NCBI RefSeq assembly: GCF_000025605.1
Contig: NC_013894.1
Span: 1,039,529-1,103,528 of the forward strand
From: Thermocrinis albus DSM 14484
GTDB taxonomy: Bacteria; Aquificota; Aquificia; Aquificales; Aquificaceae
DNA length: 64,000 nt
Direction: 5' to 3'
Shown here: one piece after another, positions 33,807 through 42,326 of the stretch
Position numbering within the stretch: the first letter of the stretch is position 1
Layout: every line of letters begins with the position of its first letter
Translations under genes and position numbers: made by a program
The notes under the pieces: generated by a model
The model's database searches: none
What the model was told of the DNA's origin: nothing
What the model saw: the letters and a program-made list of their open reading frames with translations, nothing else

Positions 33807-34457
33807 TCACGAAAGCCTCACCTCTACACTGGACTGTAATATTTTGGCTACAACACCCTCAGAAAGACGTTCCTCCAGGCTCAGACCCTCTGCTCCTATT
33901 CTCCTGAGGGGATACGATGTGGTGATGATGGTACTCTTAAGGTGGTTGTATCTGTACGTGATAATGTGGGAAAGAACTTCTGCACGCCAGTCGGAAAGCA
34001 TTTCGCTTCCCAGATCATCCAATACGAGGAGCGGGCGCTCCAGAAGAGCCAAAAGTAATCTCTGGTATCTTTGCTCACTATCCCGTAGGAGTCCCAGACG
34101 GAAGAAGAGGTCCTTAGTATCAAAGAAAAGGCCTTTTATCTGCTTAAGCCTGTAAACGGTTTTCAAAATACCCACCGCCAGGTGAGTTTTTCCCATCTGA
34201 GAAGCTCCTACCAGTACAAGTCCCTCACCTTTGGAAGCATCAAAGTTTACAGCATAAAGTTTACAAATGGAGAGGGCTGTCTTTTGTTTTTCGGTAGTAG
34301 GTACATAGTTGTCCAGTTCCGCATCAAAGAATCTCTTGGGAATACCCATCAGTCTAAACCAATCCAGGTTCTGAAAGCGGCAGGAACATAACTCCACCAC
34401 CTTGCCTTTGCTCACAAAACCGGTCCCACCACACAGAGGACAGCTCTTCCCTTCCAT
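33807..34457 (-). CDS. dnaC: DnaC-like helicase loader ATPase
   Basis: 216 residues: N-terminal zinc-binding CPLCGGTGF...CSCR, then an AAA+ domain with Walker A VGASQMGKTHLAVG and Walker B LLVLDDLGSE, and an arginine-rich sensor region (EERLSEGV). This is the DnaC/DnaI type that loads replicative helicase. It is convergent with fliA, 5 bp apart, and has no IS21 partner gene nearby, which argues against an IstB transposition helper. Confidence 0.87.
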   Translation of the reverse strand: MEGKSCPLCGGTGFVSKGKVVELCSCRFQNLDWFRLMGIPKRFFDAELDNYVPTTEKQKTALSICKLYAVNFDASKGEGLVLVGASQMGKTHLAVGILKTVYRLKQIKGLFFDTKDLFFRLGLLRDSEQRYQRLLLALLERPLLVLDDLGSEMLSDWRAEVLSHIITYRYNHLKSTIITTSYPLRRIGAEGLSLEERLSEGVVAKILQSSVEVRLS

Positions 34458-34498
34458 ACCTTATTAAAGATAATCCACGGGCGAGGTGTGAGATATAT

Positions 34499-34523
34499 CA
34501 TATTGAGATCCGATATCAATATG
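34499..34523. promoter_or_regulatory. Operator-like inverted repeat before DUF2325 gene
   Basis: CATATTGA-N9-TCAATATG, perfect 8-bp arms, ends one base before a TATAAT -10 box (34525-34530) of the DUF2325 gene. A repressor here would block RNA polymerase. The core TTGAGAT-CCG-ATATCAA resembles the repeat at 34874-34890. Confidence 0.55.
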
Positions 34524-34548
34524 CTATAATCATCCCGGGAGGTGTATC

Positions 34549-34851
34549 ATGAAGGTGGTGGTTTTAGGAGGTCATGACAGGTTAAAGGTTCATGTATCCA
34601 ACATAGCAAGGCGCTATGGCTTGCAGATAGAGTTCATTAATAAAGAGACACAGAATAACATAGACAGTGCGTTGGCATGTGCGGACTGGGTCTTAGTATT
34701 TACATCCCTCGTAGGTCACAACATGGTCAAGCTGGCAAAGCGATACGCTGGCGAAAGATGTATCTTCTGTAAAGGTCACGGGGTATGTGCCTTAGAGAGG
34801 GAGATAAAGAAGCTGATGGACCGCTATGAGGAGGATCATATTGACACTTAG
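34549..34851 (+). CDS. DUF2325 family protein
   Basis: 100 residues, alpha/beta: MKVVVLGGHDRLKVHVSNIA, ADWVLVFTSLVGHNMVKLAK, and a C-terminal cysteine pair RCIFCKGHGVCAL. It matches DUF2325, function unknown, often found by redox or metal genes. It has its own promoter and a GGGAGGTG ribosome site, and lies upstream of the porin/cytochrome cassette with a related operator. A regulatory or redox-sensing role is only a guess. Confidence 0.75.
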   Translation: MKVVVLGGHDRLKVHVSNIARRYGLQIEFINKETQNNIDSALACADWVLVFTSLVGHNMVKLAKRYAGERCIFCKGHGVCALEREIKKLMDRYEEDHIDT

Positions 34852-34873
34852 TCTTAATATCTGCCAAAATATA

Positions 34874-34890
34874 TAGAGATCTAATCTCAA
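34874..34890. promoter_or_regulatory. Operator-like inverted repeat before porin gene
   Basis: TAGAGAT-CTA-ATCTCAA (17 bp, one mismatch between arms) lies immediately before the AGGAGGTG ribosome site of the porin gene. On the minus strand it reads TTGAGAT-TAG-ATCTCTA, the same layout as the site before the DUF2325 gene. Confidence 0.45.
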
Positions 34891-34905
34891 TAGGAGGTGA
34901 TCATC

Positions 34906-36240
34906 ATGAGAAGAGCTCTGCTGCTGACAGCCCTTATGACAGGCCTTGCCTTTGCTCAGTCCACCGAAGACAGGATAAGGGAGTTGGAAGAGCGTATCAG
35001 GGAGCTACAGAGAGAGATTCAGAAACTCAAAGAGGAACAAAGGGAGACAGAAGTTCTTAAGGACGAAATAAGAAAGCTTAGGCTCGAAATAGCTATGCCT
35101 ACTCTTGAGATGAGATCTTACTATGGCCTCGGGCCTGCAGCTTCAAAAGCTCTCTTCAACCCTAAGGGAGTGTCTATAGGTGGGTACGGAGAGATCCACT
35201 TCGTTCACGACCCAGACAGGAGACCAAGAAACGAAGTGGATGCCAAGAGACTGATCCTTTACTTTGGATACGCCTTCAACGAGAAACTGAAACTGAACTC
35301 TGAGATAGAGTGGGAGCATGCTTTTGTGGAAGGTGGTGAGAAGAGTGGTGAGGTCAACGTAGAGTTTGCCTTTTTGGATTACAACGTTAACGAAAAATTG
35401 GGGTTGAGGGGAGGACTCCTGTTGGTACCTGTAGGTATCATAAACGAGTATCACGAACCACCTACCTTTCCTACCGTGGACAGACCTTTCCTGGAGAGGA
35501 ACATCATACCTACCACATGGAGGGAGTTGGGTTTCGGAATGTACGGTAAGTGGGGGGCTTTAGAGTACAGAGCTTACCTTCTTAACGGAATGAGGGCAAA
35601 CGAAGAGGCAGGAGAGAAGGTGAAGAAGGGAGAACTGTTAAAAGGCTTCAGACAAAAAGGATTTAAAGCAGCTTCTGACCAGATAGCCTTTGTGGGAAGA
35701 TTGGACTACCTTCTTCCTTACAACCTTAAGGTGGGTGCCAGTGTCTATACAGGTGGTGTTCAGGATGAAAAGGGTCACAAACTGGGAACGCTGAGCCTAC
35801 TTTCTCCTCATCTTTGGTGGCAGTATGCGGGCTTTGACGTGCGTTTTGTGGGGGTTTATGGTACAGTTAGCGGTGCAAAAAAGATATCAGAGGTCATCAC
35901 CGACAATCCTCTCTGTAACTTAGATCCCTCCCAATGTGTCAGTTTCCCCAAAAAGTTTTATGGCTTTTACACACAAGTGGCCTACGATATCTTTAGGCTT
36001 CTAAAGATTGATGGGCAGGAACTTTACTTGTTCGGTATGTACGAAAACTACAACACTCACGCCAACGTACCTCAAGGTTTTACAAAACCAGACGGTCACA
36101 AAGTACAGGTACTCAACTTTGGACTATCTTACAAACCGCATCCCTTGATAGCTCTAAAGGCAGACTACGCCAAGGTTCTTTATTCTCCCAACAAAGAGGA
36201 TAAGGATCTTTACAGAGCTGCCCTCACTTGGATGTTCTAA
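34906..36240 (+). CDS. Outer-membrane porin with N-terminal coiled coil
   Basis: 444 residues. Signal peptide (MRRALLLTALMTGLAFAQ), a heptad-rich coiled coil (DRIRELEERIRELQREIQKL, about 20-65), then a beta-barrel with alternating strands and a terminal aromatic (LTWMF), as expected for an outer-membrane protein. It resembles phosphate-selective/OprO-like or bacterial metal-reducer porins; substrate unknown. ATG at 34906 follows AGGAGGTG. It leads a cassette with a dihaem lipoprotein, so it may be the barrel of an electron conduit. Confidence 0.82.
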   Translation: MRRALLLTALMTGLAFAQSTEDRIRELEERIRELQREIQKLKEEQRETEVLKDEIRKLRLEIAMPTLEMRSYYGLGPAASKALFNPKGVSIGGYGEIHFVHDPDRRPRNEVDAKRLILYFGYAFNEKLKLNSEIEWEHAFVEGGEKSGEVNVEFAFLDYNVNEKLGLRGGLLLVPVGIINEYHEPPTFPTVDRPFLERNIIPTTWRELGFGMYGKWGALEYRAYLLNGMRANEEAGEKVKKGELLKGFRQKGFKAASDQIAFVGRLDYLLPYNLKVGASVYTGGVQDEKGHKLGTLSLLSPHLWWQYAGFDVRFVGVYGTVSGAKKISEVITDNPLCNLDPSQCVSFPKKFYGFYTQVAYDIFRLLKIDGQELYLFGMYENYNTHANVPQGFTKPDGHKVQVLNFGLSYKPHPLIALKADYAKVLYSPNKEDKDLYRAALTWMF

Positions 36241-36252
36241 GGGGGTGGTAGC

Positions 36253-37884
36253 ATGAAAAGGTGGGTAGCGTTAGGTCTTATTCTGGTAGCTTCGTGTGGT
36301 GGAGGTGTAAAATCAGAAGACGAGACATCTGTGGTTAATCCAGAACCCAACATACCCCTTGAGTGTTATACCGACACGGGTATAGTACGCTATGGGAAGG
36401 CTGTGGCTAACCCCTGCTATGTTTGTCATACTACAGCCAACACACCCTATGCCAACGAGGTGGAAGATTTTCATCTTCAGTTCTCTTACAGCTTTCCCGA
36501 GAGTATAAAGAGGATAGGGAACCCTTGGCTCAACGCCATAAGGCCAGATTTGACACTGGCAGGCATACCGGTTCCCTCAGATCAGGAGATAATGAGCTAT
36601 ATAAGGGAGGATAACTGGGGGCTTGCCTACCAGAACAGAGGGAGAGGAGACCTTGAGTATTTTCCGGACGTACCACCCCTTTACACCTATAAGAACGGCA
36701 CTTACCAGCTTATCAACGTAGATGGAGAAGGCTTTGTGGGTGATACCGGATGGCGTGTGTTTAAGTGGAAACCCTTCCCCGGCTTTTTCCCCACCAACGG
36801 CAGGATAGACTCTACCCTCATCAGACTGGCTGAGCCTTTCCGGAAGAAGAACGGACAGTGGGACAGAGAAACCTATAAGAAGAACCTTGCTATAGTGGAG
36901 TGTGCCGTCAAAGGTGTAAAACCCGGTGATATCTGTGAAGGTACAGAGTTAGGATCCTTCACTATGCCCTCCTACTACGAAGGAGACGCTTCTCATGTGA
37001 AGGTAGTCACGTACCAGTATCCGCCAGGAACTGAGTTTGCCCATCCCCTTTACTATCTTGACCCAGATAACCCCATTTCCTTTAAGTCCGTTCGGATAAG
37101 GGAGATGCGTTATATGAAAAAGCTGGCTTACGCAGGTTCTTCACCTGGAGGAGGAGAAGAAGAAGAAGGAAGCTTCTTCTGGGACAAAGGGAAAGTTTTA
37201 AACCTCAGCAAGAACTGGCTCATGGCTGGGTTCATAGAGGACAAAGATGGACGCTTAAGACCTCAAACCGCTGAGGAGATGAAGTTCTGTGTGTCGTGTC
37301 ACGGTGGTATAGGTGGTACGGTGGATGCCACCTTCACCTTCTGGAGAAAGGTACCAGGAGCAGCAGGGTGGAAGGAACAGGACTACAACTTAACAGATCG
37401 CAGCATAAAGGACTGGAACTACTCCAGTTTGGAAGGTTATTGGGGAGACAAACTGGGAGCTCTGATAAGTTACGTAACGGGAGAGTACCAGCTTTATTTC
37501 TCTATGACAGCAGGTGGTGATCATTTCAGAAGCAACAAGGAGATTCTCAACAAGATAAGTAAAGATCCGGAGAAGATATCCTTCCTTCTCTCTCCTCAGG
37601 ACAACATCATTACAAATCCTGCCCTCATCAACTACTTAGACGGTAATGGCTACATAAAACCTGATCTTTTCCTTCCTTCACCTCAAAGAGCGCTCGGGAT
37701 AGACAAGCAGTATTACAGGGTGGTGAGGGCCCAGGCTTTCCGATTTGGTAGGGATGTGTTCGATGGTCCCTTCGGTATATCCAGCGGCGGTAATTCCTTA
37801 GAGAAGCTGGACAAGGTAGATAGTACCGGCGTAAAGGAGAGCGGCATATGGAGCGTTATAAAAACTCTCCTCTTTATAAGATGA
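36253..37884 (+). CDS. Dihaem cytochrome lipoprotein
   Basis: 543 residues. Lipoprotein signal with lipobox LVASC (lipidated Cys about 15), then two c-type haem sites, NPCYVCHT (about 55) and KFCVSCHGG (about 348). Between them is a long region without a recognised fold (WKPFPGFFPTNGRID, SFTMPSYYEGDASH). A low-complexity GGGEEEEGS segment lies near 300. Predicted to sit in the outer membrane and carry electrons. 12 nt behind the porin gene, with AGGGGGTGG as ribosome site. Family not identified; distant members appear annotated as haem-containing hypothetical proteins. Confidence 0.8.
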   Translation: MKRWVALGLILVASCGGGVKSEDETSVVNPEPNIPLECYTDTGIVRYGKAVANPCYVCHTTANTPYANEVEDFHLQFSYSFPESIKRIGNPWLNAIRPDLTLAGIPVPSDQEIMSYIREDNWGLAYQNRGRGDLEYFPDVPPLYTYKNGTYQLINVDGEGFVGDTGWRVFKWKPFPGFFPTNGRIDSTLIRLAEPFRKKNGQWDRETYKKNLAIVECAVKGVKPGDICEGTELGSFTMPSYYEGDASHVKVVTYQYPPGTEFAHPLYYLDPDNPISFKSVRIREMRYMKKLAYAGSSPGGGEEEEGSFFWDKGKVLNLSKNWLMAGFIEDKDGRLRPQTAEEMKFCVSCHGGIGGTVDATFTFWRKVPGAAGWKEQDYNLTDRSIKDWNYSSLEGYWGDKLGALISYVTGEYQLYFSMTAGGDHFRSNKEILNKISKDPEKISFLLSPQDNIITNPALINYLDGNGYIKPDLFLPSPQRALGIDKQYYRVVRAQAFRFGRDVFDGPFGISSGGNSLEKLDKVDSTGVKESGIWSVIKTLLFIR

Positions 37885-37939
37885 TGCTCTTACTCATGGC
37901 GAATGGGGGAGGGAGTGCTAAAATTAAAGGGGTTGTAGC

Positions 37940-38458
37940 ATGCTGATACTGTTGCTGCTCTTAATGATACTGGCTGTCGGGAGAGAGTTTAAAAAGCCGG
38001 AGGATGTCCTCAGAAGCATTTACCCGGGAGCACAGGTGGAGGTTAAGAACATAATCTTGAGTCCTCAGCAGATGGAGGAGGTAAAGAAACTCTCGGGACT
38101 ACATCCAAAGGAAAGACTAGTCTCCTGGTACATAGTGAGAAGGGACTCTAAAGTGATAGCGTATGGTTACGTGGATACTCATGTTGTGAGAACCCATCCG
38201 GAAGTAGTTCTCTACACAGTAACACCCGATGGTAGACTAGATGTGGTGGAGGTTCTCGCCTTCAATGAACCTATTGAGTACATGCCCGACGAAAGATGGT
38301 TAGCTCTCTTTAAGGGAAAAACCCTGAGCGGCGATTCTCTGAGACTCAGAAGGGACGTGCCCAACATGACGGGAGCCACTCTCACCAGCCGAGCTATCAC
38401 TGACAACGCCCGCAAAGTGTTGGCCATGTGGCAGGTACTGTTCGGAGGAAGACGATGA
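37940..38458 (+). CDS. FMN-binding domain protein
   Basis: 172 residues: a short hydrophobic N-terminal signal/anchor (LILLLLLMILAVG) and an FMN_bind domain ending in NMTGATLTSRAITDNARKVL, the motif where ApbE attaches FMN covalently to threonine in RnfG, NqrC and NosR. It is likely periplasmic. It would link electron transfer to the cytochrome lipoprotein upstream and the membrane protein downstream (ATGA overlap). Confidence 0.82.
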   Translation: MLILLLLLMILAVGREFKKPEDVLRSIYPGAQVEVKNIILSPQQMEEVKKLSGLHPKERLVSWYIVRRDSKVIAYGYVDTHVVRTHPEVVLYTVTPDGRLDVVEVLAFNEPIEYMPDERWLALFKGKTLSGDSLRLRRDVPNMTGATLTSRAITDNARKVLAMWQVLFGGRR

Positions 38459-39408
38459 GGTTCTTTGTAACGTCGGGTGTAAGGAACAACAAACCCCTCT
38501 TCTTCATGCTGGCAAGCTTTTCCCTTCTGGCAACCCTCTTTTGGATCACATCGTGGTTTTACTTTTACACCAAGTACGGCTTTTCCCAAGAGACTCTCTT
38601 TAGATACTTTTTCACAGACTCCCAGTTTCCTGAAAAGATCCCTCTCTCCCAGCTTCTGGAAACTGTGCATATAGAACTTTTTTTACACAGTATGTTTTTG
38701 CTGGTTTTAGGTAGTATCCTACTCCTCTCCCCTTCCCTGGAGAAACTTAAGATACCTATCCTCTCTTTGTCCTTCATCACAGCTTTCCTGTACGTCTTCT
38801 CCGATCTTATAATCTACACTTTTGGACCCACCTATTTGATCCTCAAGGTAATCTCCTTTGTGGCTTACCAGACAGCCAGCGGATCCCTTGTAGGTATGGT
38901 ACTTTTTTTCTTGTTTTTTCGGAAGGATGAAGGAAAACCTCAACCACGGAAGATAAAAAAGCTCCTCCTAATGTTCTCTTTCAGTATCCTTATGAACGCT
39001 TTGGTAAATCTAGCTCTCTTTACTAGCAAGATGGGTATAAGTCCATCTTCGGTACAAACCTACTACCTGGGAGACCCCACTGTTTTCAGTAGACCTAAAA
39101 CCCTGGAAGGTCTCACCAAGATCCTCTACCCCCACATCCTGGCGGTGCCCCTTTACCTCTTCGTGATCCTTCATCTTCTTGTCTTTACAGGTACGAAGAG
39201 AAGGAACCTTATACTCCTGTCGGTTGTGGCTTTTCTATTCTCCTTTACAGAGATGATGGGAGGACTTCTGGTGAGGTTTCTTCACCCTTCCTTTTCCCTT
39301 CTAAAGTTGGTAAGTTTTGCTCTCACCGAGATCTTTCTCTTCTACGCCTCCTTTCGCCTGATGAGAGAGTCCCTCAGAAAGGAGACTTATCCGGTGCTTT
39401 ATATTTAA
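38455..39408 (+). CDS. Multi-pass membrane protein of electron-transfer cassette
   Basis: 317 residues with about eight transmembrane helices. Histidines lie within or beside helices (TVHIELFLHSMFLL; KILYPHILAVPLYLFVILHLL), which could bind b-type haem or a quinol, but no known cytochrome-b signature is met. Family not recognised. The ATG at 38455 overlaps the FMN-protein stop codon (ATGA), so the two are made together. Likely electron input module of the porin-cytochrome cassette (inference). Confidence 0.7.
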   Translation: MRFFVTSGVRNNKPLFFMLASFSLLATLFWITSWFYFYTKYGFSQETLFRYFFTDSQFPEKIPLSQLLETVHIELFLHSMFLLVLGSILLLSPSLEKLKIPILSLSFITAFLYVFSDLIIYTFGPTYLILKVISFVAYQTASGSLVGMVLFFLFFRKDEGKPQPRKIKKLLLMFSFSILMNALVNLALFTSKMGISPSSVQTYYLGDPTVFSRPKTLEGLTKILYPHILAVPLYLFVILHLLVFTGTKRRNLILLSVVAFLFSFTEMMGGLLVRFLHPSFSLLKLVSFALTEIFLFYASFRLMRESLRKETYPVLYI

Positions 39409-39415
39409 ATGTACC

Positions 39416-40942
39416 GTGGATCTAAGATCCGTAGTAAGCAAACTGGACATAGTGGATGTCATTTCCTCTTATATAGATCTTAAGAGGGTAGGTAGTAACT
39501 ACGCCGGTAGATGTCCTTTTCATCCGGATGATACCCCATCTCTGTACGTATCCCCTTCAAAGGGTATATGGAAGTGTTTTGGGTGCGGTGTAGGAGGTGA
39601 TGCGGTAAAGTTTGTGGCTCTCTACGAAGGTGTAAGCTACACAGAAGCCCTCATGGAACTTGCCAGAAAGTACAAAATACCTTTGAAACTTCCATCCCAA
39701 CGTCACGATGACGCACTACTGGAGGCCCTCCGGCAAGCATCCCAGTTTTATCATGAGAGGTTGAAGGAAAACCAACAAGCTTTGGAGTACCTCTACGGCA
39801 GAGGCCTGTCGGGAAGAAGTATCCAGCGGTTTGAACTAGGTTACTCTCCTACTTCTCACCAGCTGTGCCAGTTCCTGAAAGAGGCGGGACTTTTGGAAGT
39901 TTACGAGCGATCAGGTAACATCCTTCGCCTTGCGGATGGATCTTGCAGGGATATGTTTGCGGGAAGACTCATCATACCCATAAGGGATCACAGAGGCAAC
40001 GTGGTGGCCTTTGGGGGAAGGACTCTCACCGACGAGAAACCTAAGTATCTTAACTCCCCGGAGAAGGAACATTTCCAGAAGAGGAACATCTTGTTTGGTT
40101 TTTACGAAGGAAAGGAGTTCATAAAGGAGCGTAGAAGGGTCATATTGGTGGAAGGTTACTTTGATGTCATCAGTATGCACCAGGCGGGTTTTAAGGAAAC
40201 GGTGGCACCCTTGGGTACCTCCCTCACCAGTCAGCAAGCACACCTCATAGCATCCTACGCGGACGAAGTGATTCTTATCTTTGATGGAGACTCTGCAGGA
40301 AGGCAAGCTGTTCGTAGAGCTGTTCCTCATCTCCTTTCCGAAAACCTTTCGGTGAAGGTCCTTTACCTACCGGAGGGTGAGGATCCCGACACTTACGTGA
40401 AGAAAACAGATCTGCACAGAGAGCTGGAATCCCTCCCAGATATTCTGGAGGATCTCTTAAGCAAGGCAAAGAATGACAGAAACTCTTTAGAGACTCTCCT
40501 TTATCTGAGCGGTTTCGTAAGAGATCCCGTAAAGAGGGGTGAGATCCTCCTTACGTTGGCAAAACTGACGGGTATGCCGGTATCCCTCCTTAGTGAAAAG
40601 GTTCCACGTGTGAGAGGAGAGAGAGAAGAGGAAGAAAAAAAGCTGACCTTCCACGAAAAGATCCTACTTACCGGAATACTGAGGTACAACTTCACCAACG
40701 TGCCTCTTGAGGAGCTCAACTTATCTCCTTACGCTGCCCAGATACTGGAGGCTATACAAAAAGAGGATCTTCATCTCGTACCTGCTGAGATAAGAAGAGG
40801 TAGGATATCTGACGAAAGGGTGTTTTGGGATGCCGTCAAAGCTCTTAGTATCAAAAAAGAGGACCTGGAGGAAGAGACTCCTAAGGACCTTTCCCAGTTG
40901 AGGAAGAGACCAGCCACAAGATTGAGAAAAAGGAGGTTATAA
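39416..40942 (+). CDS. dnaG: DNA primase
   Basis: 508 residues. N-terminal CHC2 zinc finger (CPFHPDDTPSLYV...CFGCG), then the primase core with the TOPRIM motif VILVEGYFDVISMH and IFDGDSAGRQA. The C-terminal helicase-binding region is short, ending in a basic tail. Start is a GTG 7 nt after the upstream stop; no ribosome site is visible. Confidence 0.96.
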   Translation: MDLRSVVSKLDIVDVISSYIDLKRVGSNYAGRCPFHPDDTPSLYVSPSKGIWKCFGCGVGGDAVKFVALYEGVSYTEALMELARKYKIPLKLPSQRHDDALLEALRQASQFYHERLKENQQALEYLYGRGLSGRSIQRFELGYSPTSHQLCQFLKEAGLLEVYERSGNILRLADGSCRDMFAGRLIIPIRDHRGNVVAFGGRTLTDEKPKYLNSPEKEHFQKRNILFGFYEGKEFIKERRRVILVEGYFDVISMHQAGFKETVAPLGTSLTSQQAHLIASYADEVILIFDGDSAGRQAVRRAVPHLLSENLSVKVLYLPEGEDPDTYVKKTDLHRELESLPDILEDLLSKAKNDRNSLETLLYLSGFVRDPVKRGEILLTLAKLTGMPVSLLSEKVPRVRGEREEEEKKLTFHEKILLTGILRYNFTNVPLEELNLSPYAAQILEAIQKEDLHLVPAEIRRGRISDERVFWDAVKALSIKKEDLEEETPKDLSQLRKRPATRLRKRRL

Positions 40943-40963
40943 TTTTCTGCGCGGGGGTTTGGC

Positions 40964-41851
40964 ATGGCTATACTGGTGAATAAAAACACAAGGGTTGTGG
41001 TGCAAGGTATAACAGGTAAGGAGGGATCCTTTCACGCCCTCCAGTGTAAGGCTTACGGCACTCAGGTGGTGGCGGGTGTCACGCCCGGTAAGGGTGGCCA
41101 AAAGGTGGAGGACATCCCTGTTTTCAACACGGTGGATGAAGCTGTAAAGGAGACGCAGGCCAACTGTTCTCTCATATTTGTACCACCTGCCTTCGCGGCA
41201 GATGCCATAGTGGAAGCTTTGGACGCTGGTATAGAGTTGGTGGTGTGTATAACGGAAGGTATTCCGGTAAGGGACATGCTTATGGTGAAGCATTACATGC
41301 TTAAGAACTACCCCAATGCCAAACTTATAGGTCCCAACTGCCCAGGTGTCATAACTCCCGGAGAGGCAAAAGTAGGGATAATGCCAGGTCATATATTTAC
41401 GAGAGGTAGTGTAGGCATAGTTTCCAGGAGCGGTACGTTAACCTACGAAGCTGCCTATCAACTCACCAAGATGGGTATAGGTCAGTCTACTGCGGTAGGG
41501 ATAGGAGGTGATCCGGTACACGGGTTGTCCCATAAGGACGTTATAGCTCTCTTCAATGAAGATCCTGAGACACAAGCTATACTGATGATAGGGGAGATAG
41601 GTGGTACTGCTGAGGAGGAGGCTGCCGAGTACATAGCCAGTTACGTCAAGAAACCTGTTTTTGCTTACATAGCGGGTATAACGGCTCCCCCCGGTAGGAG
41701 GATGGGACACGCAGGAGCCATTATAAGCGGTGGTAAAGGAACAGCTCAGGCCAAAATGGAGGCTCTAAGGGAGGCCGGTGTTCACGTCATAGAGAACCCC
41801 GCTTTCATAGGCAAAACGGTGGCGGAAGTACTGGGTGGAGTTATGATTTAG
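40964..41851 (+). CDS. sucD: Succinyl-CoA synthetase alpha subunit
   Basis: 295 residues: CoA-binding domain with [17 protein letters not shown], then [19 protein letters not shown] and the phospho-histidine region ([14 protein letters not shown]). In an Aquificaceae setting it would run succinate to succinyl-CoA in the reductive TCA cycle. The related citryl-CoA synthetase small subunit is an alternative, but length and motifs fit SucD. The beta subunit is not adjacent. TATAAT at 40938-40943 may serve as promoter. Confidence 0.92.
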   Translation: MAILVNKNTRVVVQGITGKEGSFHALQCKAYGTQVVAGVTPGKGGQKVEDIPVFNTVDEAVKETQANCSLIFVPPAFAADAIVEALDAGIELVVCITEGIPVRDMLMVKHYMLKNYPNAKLIGPNCPGVITPGEAKVGIMPGHIFTRGSVGIVSRSGTLTYEAAYQLTKMGIGQSTAVGIGGDPVHGLSHKDVIALFNEDPETQAILMIGEIGGTAEEEAAEYIASYVKKPVFAYIAGITAPPGRRMGHAGAIISGGKGTAQAKMEALREAGVHVIENPAFIGKTVAEVLGGVMI

Positions 41852-41872
41852 GATATACTAAATCGCCTATGT

Positions 41873-41889
41873 GGGTTATATTATAACCC
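41873..41889. promoter_or_regulatory. Perfect inverted repeat between sucD and ferredoxin gene
   Basis: GGGTTAT-ATT-ATAACCC, 7-bp arms with a 3-nt centre, no T-run after it. More likely an operator overlapping a TATATT/TATTAT -10 for the ferredoxin gene than a terminator. Confidence 0.4.
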
Positions 41890-41919
41890 TTCAATAAATC
41901 CCTTTAAGGAGGTGGAATT

Positions 41920-42138
41920 ATGGCACTAAGAACTAAAGTAGATCCGGACACCTGCACTTCCTGTGAGCTCTGCTACGATAGGGTACCGGAAGTTTACAAG
42001 AACAGAGGAGACGGCATAGCGGAGGTAGTGAATCCAGGCCCCGACGGATGGATGTTGGTTCCTCCTGAACTGGAACAGGAGGTTAAGGAGGTAACCGACG
42101 AATGTCCAAGCGGCTCTATAATAACGGAGGAAGTTTGA
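41920..42138 (+). CDS. Single-cluster [4Fe-4S] ferredoxin, first of pair
   Basis: 72 residues with one cluster motif, C-x2-C-x2-C (TCTSCELC) near the N-terminus, the third usual cysteine present as LCYD, and the closing ECPSGSI. This short type resembles the ferredoxins that donate electrons to 2-oxoglutarate:ferredoxin oxidoreductase in Hydrogenobacter. Strong AAGGAGGTGG ribosome site. The next gene encodes a paralogue. Confidence 0.92.
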   Translation: MALRTKVDPDTCTSCELCYDRVPEVYKNRGDGIAEVVNPGPDGWMLVPPELEQEVKEVTDECPSGSIITEEV

Positions 42139-42326
42139 GAATCTTGGTGGATATAGATACTTGTACATGCTGTCAGCTATGCTACGAGGAGGCACCTGAG
42201 GTGTTTGCAAACAGGGGGGATGGCTATCCTTTAGTGATCATGAGGGAGGTCATCCCTCCTTTTTTGGAAAAAGTGGTGTGGGTAGCAGAAGCTTGTCCCA
42301 GCGGGTCTATACTGCTTGAAGGATAG
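42135..42326 (+). CDS. Single-cluster [4Fe-4S] ferredoxin, second of pair
   Basis: 63 residues if read from the TTG at 42135, which overlaps the first ferredoxin's stop (TTGA) and follows GGAGG. The cluster ligands are TCTCCQLC and ACPSGSI; the RGDG turn is shared with the first copy. Tandem duplication suggests paired or redundant low-potential donors. A longer start at 42102 would run through the ribosome site. Confidence 0.85.
   Translation: MRILVDIDTCTCCQLCYEEAPEVFANRGDGYPLVIMREVIPPFLEKVVWVAEACPSGSILLEG

Noticed and set aside
33807-34457. IstB helper of an IS21-type element
   Set aside because: No transposase or terminal repeats nearby, and the N-terminal zinc motif fits the replicative loader DnaC.
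41873-41889. Intrinsic terminator after sucD
   Set aside because: The hairpin is AT-rich in its centre and lacks a following T-run; it lies where the ferredoxin promoter is expected.
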